NCBI RefSeq assembly: GCF_011777495.1
Contig: NZ_JAATJS010000005.1
Location: 1-64,000 of the forward strand
Length of the DNA: 64,000 nucleotides
Source: Microvirga terricola
GTDB lineage: Bacteria > Pseudomonadota > Alphaproteobacteria > Rhizobiales > Beijerinckiaceae
Reading direction: 5' to 3'
This document shows, piece by piece, positions 27,977 through 37,545 of this stretch. Made by a program: the position numbers and the translations under genes. The notes under the pieces were generated by a model. That model had not been told where the DNA came from and searched no databases. It was given only the letters and a program-made list of their open reading frames with translations. Within the stretch, counting starts at the first letter, position 1. The number at the start of each line of letters is the position of its first letter.

Positions 27977-29232
27977 GGCTGCGGCTCCGCGTCATCACGC
28001 GACGGGCTTTGCGTGTCGTTGCGCGCAGTGATTGTCGAAGCGGCGGCTCCTGAGGGCACGACTTCGACAAACCCGCCCTTGGCCGCGGGGCGCGGCAGTT
28101 GACGAATGCGCATGACGACGAAGACCGTCAGTGCGAGCGACACCACCGCGGAATAGATGAACAAGCCCTTGGGACCCATGAGGTCCATAGCGAAGGCACC
28201 CAGGAGCGGCCCCACCGTGACGCCGGTCGCCCAGGAGAAGAGAAGCGTTCCTACCGTCGAGATGATCTGCCCCGGATCGACGATGTCGCAGGCATGAGCC
28301 ACGCAGACGGCGTAGATGCACAGGGCGAGCCCGCCCCATATCGCGAAGCTCACAAGAACGAGATTCTGTGCGCCGCTGGCGCTAACGAACAGGATCAGCA
28401 ACGACACCAGCGACGTGCCGCCCGCGAGCGCCGCGATGATGTATCGCCGATCCGTGCGGTCGGAGAGCCAGCCGAGCGGATATTGCATCGCCAAACTGCC
28501 CGCTTGCAGGGCGAACAACAAAGCCGCCGCCTTGTCCTGGCTGAGCCCGATGCTGACGCCGAAGACTGGGGTGATGGCGATGACGGGTCCGTTGACGAGC
28601 CCGACGACGAACGACCCGACGACTGCGGAGGGCGCAGCCTTGAAAAGGCTGCGGACGCGAATCTTGACGCCGCTCGGCGCGGGCGGCTCCTCCGTCGTCG
28701 TCGCAGCAATCGGCAGGAGCGAGAGCGACATCACCGCGCTCACCGCCATGAAAAACCCGTCCGCATCGATGCTTCCCAAGGCGATGCCGAGCGGCGAAAC
28801 CATCAAAGCGAGCTTCGTGCAGATCATATAGAAAGACATGATGCGCCCGCGATGGCTCGATATGGCACGCGCGCTGATCCAGCCGTCGGTCACCGTGAAG
28901 ATGCAGGCGAACGTCAAGCCGATGGTACCGCGGAGAAGCGCCCAGGCCAGAGTCGTGTGGGCCTGCGTCATCGCAAGAACGACGACCGCCGCGACGGCAG
29001 CGAGGCTCGCAAAAGCGCGGATATAGCCGACGTGGCGAATGAAGGCGGGCGCGAGAAAGCAGCCCGACGAGAACCCGAGTCCATAGGCCGCCGCCACGAG
29101 GCCAATGGAGTTGATGGAAAGCCCCTCCGCCTGCATGCGCAGCGGCATCAGAGCCTGCAAAAGACCATTCGCCGCCTGCAACAACGTGGTTGCAGCGGTG
29201 ACCGTCCAGATGAGAGCGAGTGAGGAATGCAC
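27931..29232 (-). CDS. MFS transporter (YcaD-like)
   Basis: A 433-residue major facilitator protein with 12 predicted hydrophobic segments (first about 7-27, second 40-62). The loop motif GWLSDRTDRRYIIA between helices 8 and 9 is the MFS signature. The hydrophilic tail of about 45 residues is what overlaps the transglycosylase gene. The substrate cannot be told; the resemblance is to the YcaD/quinolone-resistance-like group. Confidence 0.85.
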   Translation of the reverse strand: MHSSLALIWTVTAATTLLQAANGLLQALMPLRMQAEGLSINSIGLVAAAYGLGFSSGCFLAPAFIRHVGYIRAFASLAAVAAVVVLAMTQAHTTLAWALLRGTIGLTFACIFTVTDGWISARAISSHRGRIMSFYMICTKLALMVSPLGIALGSIDADGFFMAVSAVMSLSLLPIAATTTEEPPAPSGVKIRVRSLFKAAPSAVVGSFVVGLVNGPVIAITPVFGVSIGLSQDKAAALLFALQAGSLAMQYPLGWLSDRTDRRYIIAALAGGTSLVSLLILFVSASGAQNLVLVSFAIWGGLALCIYAVCVAHACDIVDPGQIISTVGTLLFSWATGVTVGPLLGAFAMDLMGPKGLFIYSAVVSLALTVFVVMRIRQLPRPAAKGGFVEVVPSGAAASTITARNDTQSPSRDDAEPQPQSAASAVARADTSS

Positions 29233-29345
29233 GATCGGCGAGGGGACAAGCGAAGCGGCGAGCGCAGGTGAAACAAACTAGACCCCGGTCGCCGCGAGAG
29301 ATCAAGGCTCTTTATCGAGATTTCGGGGATTTCTCTCCCAGCCGC

Positions 29346-29579
29346 CTAATGGTCCGGCGTTCTCTTGCGAAATCCGGCGAACAGATAGAATCCATTGAAC
29401 CGCACACCGGCCTCCGCGGCCTTGCCGTCGAAGCCGAGCGGAGCGGAGCGATCCCCATCGACTCGGCCATCGAATGTCCAACGCGGCCCGGTGACGAACG
29501 GGGGAACGGAGCGCTCCTCGGGAACCGCGCAAAGAAGGCCGTCAGCCCGATTGCTTCGGAACAGGTTGTAGGCGCACAT
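29346..29579 (-). CDS. small conserved-looking hypothetical protein (77 aa)
   Basis: A 77-residue protein starting MCAYNLFRSNRADGLLCAVPEE, with no membrane segment and no motif I recognise. The open frame is longer upstream, but the ATG at 29579 is preceded by AAGGAGGAA at ideal spacing, and the protein reads like a compact folded domain (FVTGPRWTFDG, PLGFDGKAA, VRFNGFYLF). Two other frames here lack such a start. The gaps on either side (29233-29345 and 29580-29773) hold no other gene that I can support. Function unknown. Confidence 0.65.
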   Translation of the reverse strand: MCAYNLFRSNRADGLLCAVPEERSVPPFVTGPRWTFDGRVDGDRSAPLGFDGKAAEAGVRFNGFYLFAGFRKRTPDH

Positions 29580-29773
29580 GATTTCCTCCTTCGTCGTTTT
29601 TCGCCGATCGTTCGTCTGTCGGCGGAGGGATGGTGGCGGCACACCTGGGCAAGAGTGTGGTCATTTTGGGTAAAAATACCTCTCGGAATGGAGATGGCGC
29701 GCCCGCAGCCTCATTGCTAGGCTACCCCCGGCCTGGCGCCTTGCCGGGCGGCAAGACCAGAGGAAACAAAGAC

Positions 29774-31528
29774 ATGATCGTTCGAGGACCCCTGTGGCGA
29801 AGCCTTGTTGGGCTTGGCTTTGCGGCGAGCATCCCCCTTGCGGCGCCCGCCTTCGCGCAACCTGTCGCCCCCTCTCCCGAAGCCCCCACCGGCCGCACCG
29901 CGAAAACCACAGGCGTCGCGACCAAGGACATGGTGGCGGCCGCCAATCCGCTGGCTGCGCAGGCGGGCCGTGAAATTCTCGCCGCAGGCGGCAGCGCCGC
30001 CGATGCGGCTGTGGCCGTGCAGTTGGTTCTCAATCTGGTCGAGCCGCAAAGCTCCGGCATCGGCGGCGGCGCTTTCATGGTGTTCTGGGACGGGACGGCC
30101 ATGACCACCCTCGACGGGCGCGAGAAGGCGCCCGCGGCCGCCAAACCCGAGCGCTTCCTCGGCTCCGATGGGAAGCCGATGAAGTTCTACGATGCTGTCG
30201 TCGGCGGCCGGTCGGTCGGCGTTCCCGGCACCGTGCGTCTGCTGGAGGCCGCGCACAAGAAATGGGGCAAGCTGCCGTGGAAGCAGGTGATCGAACCCGC
30301 CGTTAATCTTGCCGAAAACGGGTTTGCCATCTCGCCGCGCCTCAACGGCCTTCTGTCTCAAGAAAAGTATCTCCAGAACGACCCGCTAGCCCGGGCTTAT
30401 TTCTATGACGCCGAGGGCAAGCCCAAGGCGGTCGGAACCGTGCTGAAGAACCCGGCCTTCGCCCAGACGCTCCGCACCCTCGCGGACAAGGGCGCGGACG
30501 CGTTCTACACGGGCGAGATCGCGCAGGACATCGTGACGACGGTCACGAGCCACGCCACCAATCCCGGCGACATGACCCTCGACGACCTGAAGAGCTACGT
30601 GGTCGAAGAGCGCCCAGCCATCTGCGGCCCCTACCGCGTCTACAAGATCTGCGGCATGGGCCCGCCGAGCTCGGGCCAGATCGCCGTGCAGGAGATTTTG
30701 GGCGTGTTGGAGACCCAGGACATGGCGTCCATGAAGCCAGGGCCGGAAGCGGTGCACTGGATTTCGGAAGCGGGCCGCCTCGCCTTCGCCGACCGCGGGC
30801 TCTATGTGGCCGATCCGGCCTTCGTGAACGTGCCGGTGAAAGGCCTGACCGATCCTGGCTACCTGAAGAGCCGCGCGGCGCTCGTCGATCCCAACAAGTC
30901 CATGGGCAAGGCGAAGCCGGGGGAGCCGCCGTTCCAGAAGACCTTCCTCTGGGGGCCGTCGGACGGCATCGAATACGGCACCAGCCACATGTCGATCGTC
31001 GACCGGAACGGCAACGCAGTCTCGATGACCACCACCATCGAGGACGGGTTCGGCGCTCGGATCATGACCAAGAGCGGCTTCCTGCTCAACAACGAGCTGA
31101 CGGACTTCTCCTTCACCACGGTCGAAGACGGCAAGCCGGTGGCGAATCGGGTCGAGCCGGGCAAGCGCCCGCGCAGTTCCATGGCCCCGACCATCGTGCT
31201 CGACGGTGGCAACAAGCTCTACGCCGTCGTCGGCTCGCCGGGCGGCAGCCTGATCATCAACTACGTCGCCAAGACCCTGGTCGGCCTCCTGGACTGGAAG
31301 CTCGATCCGCAAGTCGCCGCGGACCTGCCCAATATCGGCAGCCGCAACGGCCCGACGGAGCTCGAAGCAGGCACGGAGGCCGAAGCCTGGAAGGCGGCGC
31401 TCGAAACCAAGGGGCACGATGTCAAGCTGATCGACCAGAATTCCGGCATCCACGCCATCGTGGTTACCCCGGCAGGGCTCATCGGCGGGGCGGATAGCCG
31501 TCGTGAGGGCGTTGCCATCGGCAACTAA
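29774..31528 (+). CDS. ggt: gamma-glutamyltransferase
   Basis: A 584-residue periplasmic Ntn-hydrolase that splits the gamma-glutamyl bond of glutathione and related compounds. The first ~30 residues (SLVGLGFAASIPLAAPAFAQ) are a signal peptide. AAGGSAADAAVAVQLVLNLVEPQSSGIGGG is the large-subunit signature. The autocleavage and nucleophile threonine is T403 in YGTSHMSIVD, and the small subunit has GSPGGSLIINYV. ATG 29774 (after AGAGGAAAC) is chosen over the upstream frame because it begins the signal peptide. Confidence 0.94.
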   Translation: MIVRGPLWRSLVGLGFAASIPLAAPAFAQPVAPSPEAPTGRTAKTTGVATKDMVAAANPLAAQAGREILAAGGSAADAAVAVQLVLNLVEPQSSGIGGGAFMVFWDGTAMTTLDGREKAPAAAKPERFLGSDGKPMKFYDAVVGGRSVGVPGTVRLLEAAHKKWGKLPWKQVIEPAVNLAENGFAISPRLNGLLSQEKYLQNDPLARAYFYDAEGKPKAVGTVLKNPAFAQTLRTLADKGADAFYTGEIAQDIVTTVTSHATNPGDMTLDDLKSYVVEERPAICGPYRVYKICGMGPPSSGQIAVQEILGVLETQDMASMKPGPEAVHWISEAGRLAFADRGLYVADPAFVNVPVKGLTDPGYLKSRAALVDPNKSMGKAKPGEPPFQKTFLWGPSDGIEYGTSHMSIVDRNGNAVSMTTTIEDGFGARIMTKSGFLLNNELTDFSFTTVEDGKPVANRVEPGKRPRSSMAPTIVLDGGNKLYAVVGSPGGSLIINYVAKTLVGLLDWKLDPQVAADLPNIGSRNGPTELEAGTEAEAWKAALETKGHDVKLIDQNSGIHAIVVTPAGLIGGADSRREGVAIGN

Positions 31529-31545
31529 AACCCTCATCACATTCT

Positions 31546-31572
31546 CGCCCTCCCTGTTCGGCAGGGAGGGCG
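31546..31572 (+). terminator. hairpin after gamma-glutamyltransferase, terminator-like
   Basis: CGCCCTCCCTG (31546-31556) pairs perfectly with CAGGGAGGGCG (31562-31572) over a five-base loop, and ATCCATTTTA follows. The T-run is short. Similar CCTCCC/GGGAGG palindromes occur elsewhere in the window, so it may be a dispersed repeat used as a terminator. Confidence 0.55.
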
Positions 31573-31625
31573 ATCCATTTTAGCGGCCCGTTCGGGCAAG
31601 GGCCGTGCAATCGCGAAGGGGCTTC

Positions 31626-32684
31626 ATGAAGCGGTTTCTTGTGACTGGTGGCGCCGGTTTCATCGGCTCGGCGGTGGCCCGCATGCTCGTCCGCGACACG
31701 CCGCACGAGGTGCTGGTGGTCGACAAGCTCACCTATGCAGGCAATCTCGATTCCTTGAAGCCCGTCGCCAACAACCCCCGCTATCGCTTCGAACGCGCGG
31801 ACGTCGCCGATCACGAGCGGATGCGGACGCTGATCGCGGACTACCGACCCGATATCGTCATGCACCTCGCGGCGGAGAGCCATGTGGACCGCTCCATCGA
31901 CGGGCCGGGCGAGTTTTTGCAGACCAATGTCATCGGCACCTATGCGGTGCTTCAGGCTGCTCTCGCCTATTGGCGCGCCCTGTCGCCGGAGCGGCAGAAG
32001 GCATTCCGCTTTCACCATATCTCGACGGATGAGGTCTTCGGCTCGTTGGGCGAAGACGGCTTGTTCCACGAGGAATATCCCTATCAGCCGAGTTCACCCT
32101 ATTCCGCCTCAAAAGCGGCCTCGGACCATTTCGTGCGCGCCTGGCACCACACCTACGGCCTGCCGACCATCGTCACGAACTGCTCGAACAACTACGGGCC
32201 CTATCACTTCCCGGAAAAGCTGATCCCGCTCGTCATTCTCAATGCACTCGAAGGCAAGCCCCTCCCCGTTTACGGTAAGGGCGAGAACGTGCGCGACTGG
32301 CTGTTTGTGGACGATCACGCCCGCGCGCTGATCCTTGCCGCCGAACGGGGTGAGGCGGGCGAGACCTACGCTATCGGCGGGCATAACGAGCGCACGAACA
32401 TCGATGTGGTGCGCGCGATCTGTTCGCTCGTCGACGAATTGGCCCCCGATAGCGCCGTCGGGCGCCGCGAAAACCTCATCACCTATGTCAGCGACCGCCC
32501 CGGCCACGATCTGCGCTATGCCATCGACGCCTCCAAGATCGAGCGCGATCTCGGCTGGCGTCCCGCGGAGACCTTCGAGTCCGGCCTGCGCAAGACGGTC
32601 GAGTGGTATCTCGCCAACCGCGATTGGTGGGAGCGCGTGCGCTCCGGCGTCTATCGCGGCGAGCGCCTGGGTATTGTAGCCTAA
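31626..32684 (+). CDS. rfbB: dTDP-glucose 4,6-dehydratase
   Basis: A 352-residue short-chain dehydrogenase-type enzyme, second step of dTDP-L-rhamnose synthesis. The NAD-binding glycine motif TGGAGFIGS is at 7-15, followed by [24 protein letters not shown], the catalytic STDEVFG, and [10 protein letters not shown]. The frame begins earlier at 31605, but the ATG at 31626 gives the family N-terminus. First of rfbB-rfbC-rfbD-rfbA, which supply dTDP-rhamnose for cell-surface polysaccharide. Confidence 0.95.
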   Translation: MKRFLVTGGAGFIGSAVARMLVRDTPHEVLVVDKLTYAGNLDSLKPVANNPRYRFERADVADHERMRTLIADYRPDIVMHLAAESHVDRSIDGPGEFLQTNVIGTYAVLQAALAYWRALSPERQKAFRFHHISTDEVFGSLGEDGLFHEEYPYQPSSPYSASKAASDHFVRAWHHTYGLPTIVTNCSNNYGPYHFPEKLIPLVILNALEGKPLPVYGKGENVRDWLFVDDHARALILAAERGEAGETYAIGGHNERTNIDVVRAICSLVDELAPDSAVGRRENLITYVSDRPGHDLRYAIDASKIERDLGWRPAETFESGLRKTVEWYLANRDWWERVRSGVYRGERLGIVA

Positions 32685-32736
32685 GCCCCGCCTGTGGCAG
32701 GGGTGGAACACCCATCGCCTGAAGGAGAATGCCCGC

Positions 32737-33294
32737 GTGATCGAGGTCGAAGCCAGCGCCCTGCCCGATGTGAAGATCGTCCGCACACGAGCGTTCGGCG
32801 ACCAGCGCGGCACCTTCATGGAGACCTATAACCGGCAAGCGTTTCGCGCGGCGGGAATCGAGGAGGAGTTCGTTCAGGACAACTTTTCCCTTTCCGTCGA
32901 AGTCGGCACGGTGCGCGGCCTGCATTTCCAGATTGCGCCATTCGCGCAGACGAAGCTCGTGCGCGTCGGGCGCGGGCGCATTCTCGATGTCGCCGTCGAT
33001 CTCAGGCGCTCCTCGCCCACTTATGGACAGCACGTCGCCGTAGAACTTTCCGCCGAGAACCGCTTGCAGCTTCTCGTTCCCGTCGGCTTCGCGCATGGTT
33101 TCTGCACGCTCGAGCCGAACACGGAAGTGCACTACAAAGTTTCCGCGCATTATTCCGCCGCCCATGATCGCGGCTTGGCCTGGAACGATCCGGCGCTCGG
33201 CATCGCGTGGCAGGTCGATGAAGCGCGCGCAGTCCTATCCGACAAGGACACCAAGCACCCCTTGCTGGCCGATCTCCCGCCGGTCTTCTCATAA
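32737..33294 (+). CDS. rfbC: dTDP-4-dehydrorhamnose 3,5-epimerase
   Basis: A 185-residue cupin-fold epimerase. The catalytic histidine lies in VRGLHFQ, with QTKLVRVGRGRILDVAVDLR following and the FAHGFCTLE segment further on. The start is GTG, with AAGGAG nine bases upstream; the nearer ATG is out of frame and stops at once. It lies 52 bases after rfbB. Confidence 0.95.
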   Translation: MIEVEASALPDVKIVRTRAFGDQRGTFMETYNRQAFRAAGIEEEFVQDNFSLSVEVGTVRGLHFQIAPFAQTKLVRVGRGRILDVAVDLRRSSPTYGQHVAVELSAENRLQLLVPVGFAHGFCTLEPNTEVHYKVSAHYSAAHDRGLAWNDPALGIAWQVDEARAVLSDKDTKHPLLADLPPVFS

Positions 33295-33306
33295 GGTCCT
33301 CGTTTC

Positions 33307-34215
33307 GTGCGTATCATCGTCATCGGCAAGGAAGGACAGGTGGCCCGCGCTCTTGCAGAGCGTGCGTCCACGCATGGCGCGACGGCCGTTCTGTTGGGCC
33401 GTCCGGCTCTCGACCTTGCCGATCCCTCCGGCATCGAGGACATCTTGTCCGAGACCGGCGGCGATGTGATCGTGAACGCGGCAGCCTACACCGCCGTCGA
33501 TCAGGCGGAAGCCGAGGCCGATCTTGCCGACGCCATCAACGGCACAGGTGCCGGCGCCGTTGCGGGCGCTGCGGCGGCGATGGGAATCCCCGTGATCCAG
33601 CTGTCGACGGATTACGTCTTCGACGGCACGGCGGATCGCGCCTATCGCGAGGATGACGCAACCCGTCCGCTCGGAGTCTATGGCCGCTCGAAGCTGTTGG
33701 GCGAAGAGGCAGTGATGGCTGAGACCGACAACCACGCAATCTTGCGGACAGCGTGGGTCTACAGCCCTTTCGGCAAGAACTTCGTGAAGACGATGTTGCG
33801 ACTGGCCCGCGAGCGCGAGGAAGTCGGCGTCGTTGCCGATCAACACGGCTCGCCGACCAGCGCACACGACATCGCCGATTGTGTCATCACTGTTGCACGC
33901 AACATGATCGAGCGACCGAAGGACAAAAACTTGCGCGGCATCTTCCACATGACCGGGTCAGGCTTTGCGACCTGGGCAGAATTCGCCGCCGAGATCTTCC
34001 TGCAATCCGCCCGCCTCGGCGGCCCGCATGCGCGAGTCCGGCCAATCAAAACCGCGGATTATCCGACACCTGCAAAAAGACCCGCCAATTCGCGGCTCGA
34101 TTGCGAAAAACTCGCGCGCGTTCACGGCGTCACGTTGCCGTTGTGGCGCGCATCCCTCGAACCTTGCATCAAGCGCCTCCTCGATGAGACGCGCGGCCAG
34201 GAGACCATTCGATGA
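33307..34215 (+). CDS. rfbD: dTDP-4-dehydrorhamnose reductase
   Basis: A 302-residue SDR-like reductase that makes dTDP-L-rhamnose. Seen are the nucleotide-binding start [15 protein letters not shown], the [14 protein letters not shown] segment, STDYVFDGT, and the catalytic YGRSKLLGE (YxxxK). The stop overlaps the rfbA start in ATGA. Confidence 0.94.
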   Translation: MRIIVIGKEGQVARALAERASTHGATAVLLGRPALDLADPSGIEDILSETGGDVIVNAAAYTAVDQAEAEADLADAINGTGAGAVAGAAAAMGIPVIQLSTDYVFDGTADRAYREDDATRPLGVYGRSKLLGEEAVMAETDNHAILRTAWVYSPFGKNFVKTMLRLAREREEVGVVADQHGSPTSAHDIADCVITVARNMIERPKDKNLRGIFHMTGSGFATWAEFAAEIFLQSARLGGPHARVRPIKTADYPTPAKRPANSRLDCEKLARVHGVTLPLWRASLEPCIKRLLDETRGQETIR

Positions 34216-35081
34216 AAGGCATCATTCTCGCCGGAGGCTCCGGCACGCGCCTGCATCCGATGACCTATGTCACGTCGAAGCAGCTCTTGCCGATCTACGA
34301 CAAGCCGATGATCTACTACCCGCTCACCACGCTGATGCTGGCAGGTGTGCGGGACATCCTCATCATCTCCACTCCCGACGATCTGCCCAAGTTCAAGCAG
34401 TTACTGGGCAGCGGCGAGCGGTGGGGGCTAAAACTCTCCTACGCAGTGCAACCGAAGCCCGAAGGGCTGGCGCAGGCCTATATCATCGGCGCGGAGTTCG
34501 TCGCGGGCGGCCCTTCCGCCCTCATCCTCGGCGACAACGTGTACTTCGGACACGGCCTGCCCGAGTTGATGCGCGAGGCCCGGGCCCGGAAGAGCGGCTC
34601 AACCGTCTTCGCCTATCACGTCACCGATCCCGAGCGGTACGGCGTCATTTCGTTCGACGGGGACGGCAAGGCCGTTTCCATCGAGGAGAAGCCCATAAAG
34701 CCGAAATCCAACTGGGCGGTCACGGGGCTCTATTTCTATGACGAGCAGGTGATCGAGATCGCCGCGGGCTTGAAACCCTCGGCGCGGGGCGAATTGGAAA
34801 TCACCGACGTGAACCGCGCCTATCTGGAACGCGGCCAACTCCACGTGCAGCGCATGGGGCGCGGCTTCGCCTGGCTCGATACGGGCACGCCGGACACCCT
34901 CGTCGAAGCGGCCGAATTCGTGCGCGCACTCGAAAAGCGCCAGGGCTTCCGCATCGCCTGCCCGGAGGAAATCGCCTTCAACCTCGGCTGGATCGACAAG
35001 GACCAGCTGGCGCGCCTCGGGAAAGAGCTCTCCAAAAGCAGCTACGGGCAGTATCTGCTTCGCATCGCGGATGGTGCCTGA
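34212..35081 (+). CDS. rfbA: glucose-1-phosphate thymidylyltransferase
   Basis: A 289-residue nucleotidyltransferase, first step of dTDP-rhamnose synthesis. The signature [11 protein letters not shown] is at residues 8-18, followed by [27 protein letters not shown] and [20 protein letters not shown]. Translationally coupled to rfbD. The order B-C-D-A is complete for the pathway; no glycosyltransferase or export gene is next to it. Confidence 0.96.
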   Translation: MKGIILAGGSGTRLHPMTYVTSKQLLPIYDKPMIYYPLTTLMLAGVRDILIISTPDDLPKFKQLLGSGERWGLKLSYAVQPKPEGLAQAYIIGAEFVAGGPSALILGDNVYFGHGLPELMREARARKSGSTVFAYHVTDPERYGVISFDGDGKAVSIEEKPIKPKSNWAVTGLYFYDEQVIEIAAGLKPSARGELEITDVNRAYLERGQLHVQRMGRGFAWLDTGTPDTLVEAAEFVRALEKRQGFRIACPEEIAFNLGWIDKDQLARLGKELSKSSYGQYLLRIADGA

Positions 35082-35088
35082 GAAAAGT

Positions 35089-35123
35089 TTTTTCGCGAAA
35101 AACGATTGTTCTTTTTAAAGAAC
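35089..35123. repeat. two AT-rich palindromes before metZ
   Basis: TTTTTCGCGAAAAA (35089-35102) and GTTCTTT-TT-AAAGAAC (35108-35123) are both perfect inverted repeats in the 59-base gap between rfbA and metZ. The second is followed by GATTTTA. They could end the rfb transcript or act as operators for metZ. The AT-rich block stands out from its GC-rich surroundings. Confidence 0.6.
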
Positions 35124-35140
35124 GATTTTAAAAATGGGGC

Positions 35141-36331
35141 ATGACCACGCATCGACGCCCCGACTACCAGCTTGAAACCCGCCTCGTTCACGAAGGCCAG
35201 GAGCGTACGCCCTATGGCGAGACCTCCGAGGCCCTCTTCCTCACGCAAGGGTTCGTCTACGAGAGTGCCGAGAGCGCCGAGCGGCGGTTCCTGAACGAGG
35301 AGCCGGGCTTCAGCTATACGCGCTATTCCAACCCGACCATCGCCGCTTTCGAACAGCGCATCGCCGCGCTGGAAGGGGCGGAGGCCGCCCGGGCCACGGC
35401 GACGGGCATGGCGGCGGTGACGGCAGCGATTGTGAGCCAGGTCCAGGCGGGCGACCATGTGGTGGCGGCCCGCGCGCTCTTCGGCTCCTGCCGCTGGGTG
35501 GTCGAAGATTTCCTGCCGCGCTTCGGGGTGAGCTGCACCCTCGTCGATGGCCCGAACCTCGACGAGTGGCGGCAGGCCATGCGTCCCGAAACGAAGGCCT
35601 GCTTGCTGGAATCGCCTTCCAACCCAAGCCTCGAGATGATCGATATCGCGGGCGTTGCGGAGATCGCTCACGCGGCTGGCGCGACGCTCACCGTCGACAA
35701 TGTGTTCGCAACACCGCTTTTCCAAAAGCCGCTCGAACTCGGCGCGGATGTCGTGGTCTATTCCGCTACCAAGCACATCGACGGTCAGGGCCGATGTCTC
35801 GGCGGCGTAATCCTCTCGACGACCGAATTCATCGAGGGACCGCTGCAGCAATTTTTACGCATGACAGGCCCCTCGATCTCTCCCTTCAACGCCTGGGTTC
35901 TTTTGAAGGGACTTGAGACGCTCCCCTTGCGGGTCGAGCGTCAGACACAGACCGCGGGCTTCCTGGCCGACTCGCTTTACAACCATCCCAAGGTCCGGCG
36001 GCTGACCTATCCGGGACGCGCCGACCACCCGCAGGCCGAACTCATCAGGCGCCAGATGATCGGCGGCTCGACCATGATCGCGATCGAGGTCGAGGGCGGC
36101 AGGGACGGCGCGTTCCGCTTCATGAACGCGCTGAAACTCATCCGCATTTCCAACAATCTCGGCGATGCCAAGAGCCTCGTCACGCATCCCTCCACGACGA
36201 CGCACCAGCGCTTCGCGCCGGAATTGCGCGCCGAGATGGGCATCTTCGATGGTCTGGTGCGCCTTTCCGTCGGATTAGAGCACCAGCAGGATCTCTTGAA
36301 CGATCTCACCGAAGCGCTCGCCCGCGTCTGA
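35141..36331 (+). CDS. metZ: O-succinylhomoserine sulfhydrylase
   Basis: A 396-residue Cys/Met-metabolism PLP enzyme that makes homocysteine directly from O-succinylhomoserine and sulfide. Family features are FSYTRYSNPTIAAFE, ATGMAAVTAAIV, TVDNVFATPLFQKP, the PLP lysine in YSATKHIDGQGR, and SLVTHPSTTTHQ. Related cystathionine enzymes share these motifs; the GQGRCLGG stretch and the length favour MetZ. The ribosome-binding site is weak (ATGGGGC before the ATG). It stands alone here, away from dcd and apaG. Confidence 0.88.
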   Translation: MTTHRRPDYQLETRLVHEGQERTPYGETSEALFLTQGFVYESAESAERRFLNEEPGFSYTRYSNPTIAAFEQRIAALEGAEAARATATGMAAVTAAIVSQVQAGDHVVAARALFGSCRWVVEDFLPRFGVSCTLVDGPNLDEWRQAMRPETKACLLESPSNPSLEMIDIAGVAEIAHAAGATLTVDNVFATPLFQKPLELGADVVVYSATKHIDGQGRCLGGVILSTTEFIEGPLQQFLRMTGPSISPFNAWVLLKGLETLPLRVERQTQTAGFLADSLYNHPKVRRLTYPGRADHPQAELIRRQMIGGSTMIAIEVEGGRDGAFRFMNALKLIRISNNLGDAKSLVTHPSTTTHQRFAPELRAEMGIFDGLVRLSVGLEHQQDLLNDLTEALARV

Positions 36332-36372
36332 TGCGACGTCAGGCGGGACTCGTCCCGCTCGGCGCGTCGATT

Positions 36373-36924
36373 TTACTCGGCGGCGTCCGCCATGGGCTGG
36401 AACAAAGCCGCCTCGCCATCAAGCGTCGCCGCGACCGCATGGATCGTCGCCGCGATACGCACCGAAGCCTGGACCTGCTCCTGCGTGAGACCGGCGGAGC
36501 GCACCACCTGCTCGTGGCTCTTCACGCACATCTCGCAGCCATTGATGGCGGAAACCACCAGCGACCAGAGTTCGAAATCCGCCTTGTCGATGCCTGGACG
36601 GGCGATGACGTTCATGCGCAGGCGGGCGGGCATGTTGGCGTAGTCGCCGCCGGCCATGTGCACGAAGCGGTAATAAATGTTGTTCATGCCCATGATCGAG
36701 GCCGCCGCTTTCGCGGCGCTCAGAGCCTCGGCGCTGAGCTGAGAACCGAACTCGGCCACCACCGCGCGGATCACCTCCGCATTGCGCGAAGCAAGAGCCG
36801 CAGCGACGAAGGCACCGGCGCGCTGCTGTGTCGTCAGGCTCGGCTCAGTAGCAAGCGATCCCAGATTGAGCCGGATGTCCTTAGCGTAATCCGGGATCAG
36901 ATCTTTCAGCGCATCGAGCGACAT
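36373..36924 (-). CDS. ahpD: alkyl hydroperoxide reductase partner AhpD
   Basis: A 183-residue carboxymuconolactone-decarboxylase-fold protein. The redox pair is C130 and C133 in [13 protein letters not shown] with H137, the disulfide relay that reduces AhpC. Length and sequence match AhpD, not the shorter general CMD proteins. It follows ahpC in the same direction, with an intrinsic terminator-like hairpin in between, and has its own GAAGGA ribosome-binding site. Confidence 0.93.
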   Translation of the reverse strand: MSLDALKDLIPDYAKDIRLNLGSLATEPSLTTQQRAGAFVAAALASRNAEVIRAVVAEFGSQLSAEALSAAKAAASIMGMNNIYYRFVHMAGGDYANMPARLRMNVIARPGIDKADFELWSLVVSAINGCEMCVKSHEQVVRSAGLTQEQVQASVRIAATIHAVAATLDGEAALFQPMADAAE

Positions 36925-36945
36925 GCGTCACATCCTTCAAACATG

Positions 36946-36975
36946 AAAAAGGGCCCGCGTATCGAGCGCGGGCCC
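36946..36975 (-). terminator. hairpin terminator between ahpC and ahpD
   Basis: On the minus strand GGGCCCGCG pairs with CGCGGGCCC (36951-36959 with 36967-36975) over seven bases and is followed by TTTTT (36946-36950). It lies between ahpC and ahpD of one apparent operon, so ahpD is likely transcribed by partial read-through, at a lower level than ahpC. Confidence 0.75.
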
Positions 36976-36990
36976 GATCAATCACTGAGT

Positions 36991-37545
36991 TTAAGCGGCA
37001 GGCTTGAGGAAGTCGTCGCCTTTGTTCCAGTTGCAGGGGCAGAGCTCATCGCTCTGCAGGGCATCGAGAACGCGCAGGACTTCAGCCGGGTTGCGGCCGA
37101 CCGAGAGATCGTTGACCGACACGAAGCGAATGATGCCGTCCGGGTCGACGATGAAGGTGGCGCGAAGCGCAACGCCCTCGTTCTTATCGAGGATGCCGCA
37201 GGCGGCCGACAGCTCACGCTTGATGTCGGCGAGCATCGGAATTTCGAGGGTCTTGAGTTCGGCGTGGTTCAGGCGCCAGTTCACGTGCACGAACTCGTTG
37301 TCCGTGGAGACGCCGTAAATGACGGTATCGCGATCCTTGAAGTCGCGGGTCATCTTGCTGAAGGCGACGATTTCGGTCGGGCAGACGAAGGTGAAGTCCT
37401 TCGGCCAGAAGAATACGACCTTCCATTGGCCCGCGTCCGACTCGTTGGAGATCTCGACGAAGGGGTCCTTGAGGTTCAGGCCCTCGGGGCCGGCCTTCGC
37501 GGCCTTCAGCTTGAAACTCGGAAACGTATCGCCAACGGTCAGCAT
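36991..37545 (-). CDS. ahpC: peroxiredoxin AhpC
   Basis: A 184-residue 2-Cys peroxiredoxin that reduces hydrogen peroxide and organic peroxides. The peroxidatic cysteine C55 is in DFTFVCPTE, and two cysteines (C169, C171) in ELCPCNW provide the resolving thiol. The AhpC type with CPCNW pairs with AhpD, encoded next. The frame is open to 37692, but ATG 37545 has GAGGAG seven bases upstream and gives the family N-terminus MLTVGDTFPSF. Confidence 0.95.
   Translation of the reverse strand: MLTVGDTFPSFKLKAAKAGPEGLNLKDPFVEISNESDAGQWKVVFFWPKDFTFVCPTEIVAFSKMTRDFKDRDTVIYGVSTDNEFVHVNWRLNHAELKTLEIPMLADIKRELSAACGILDKNEGVALRATFIVDPDGIIRFVSVNDLSVGRNPAEVLRVLDALQSDELCPCNWNKGDDFLKPAA

Noticed and set aside
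35082-35140. SAM-II type riboswitch before metZ
   Set aside because: This riboswitch class often precedes metZ or metA in alphaproteobacteria, but its conserved core is not visible here; the gap holds only AT-rich palindromes.
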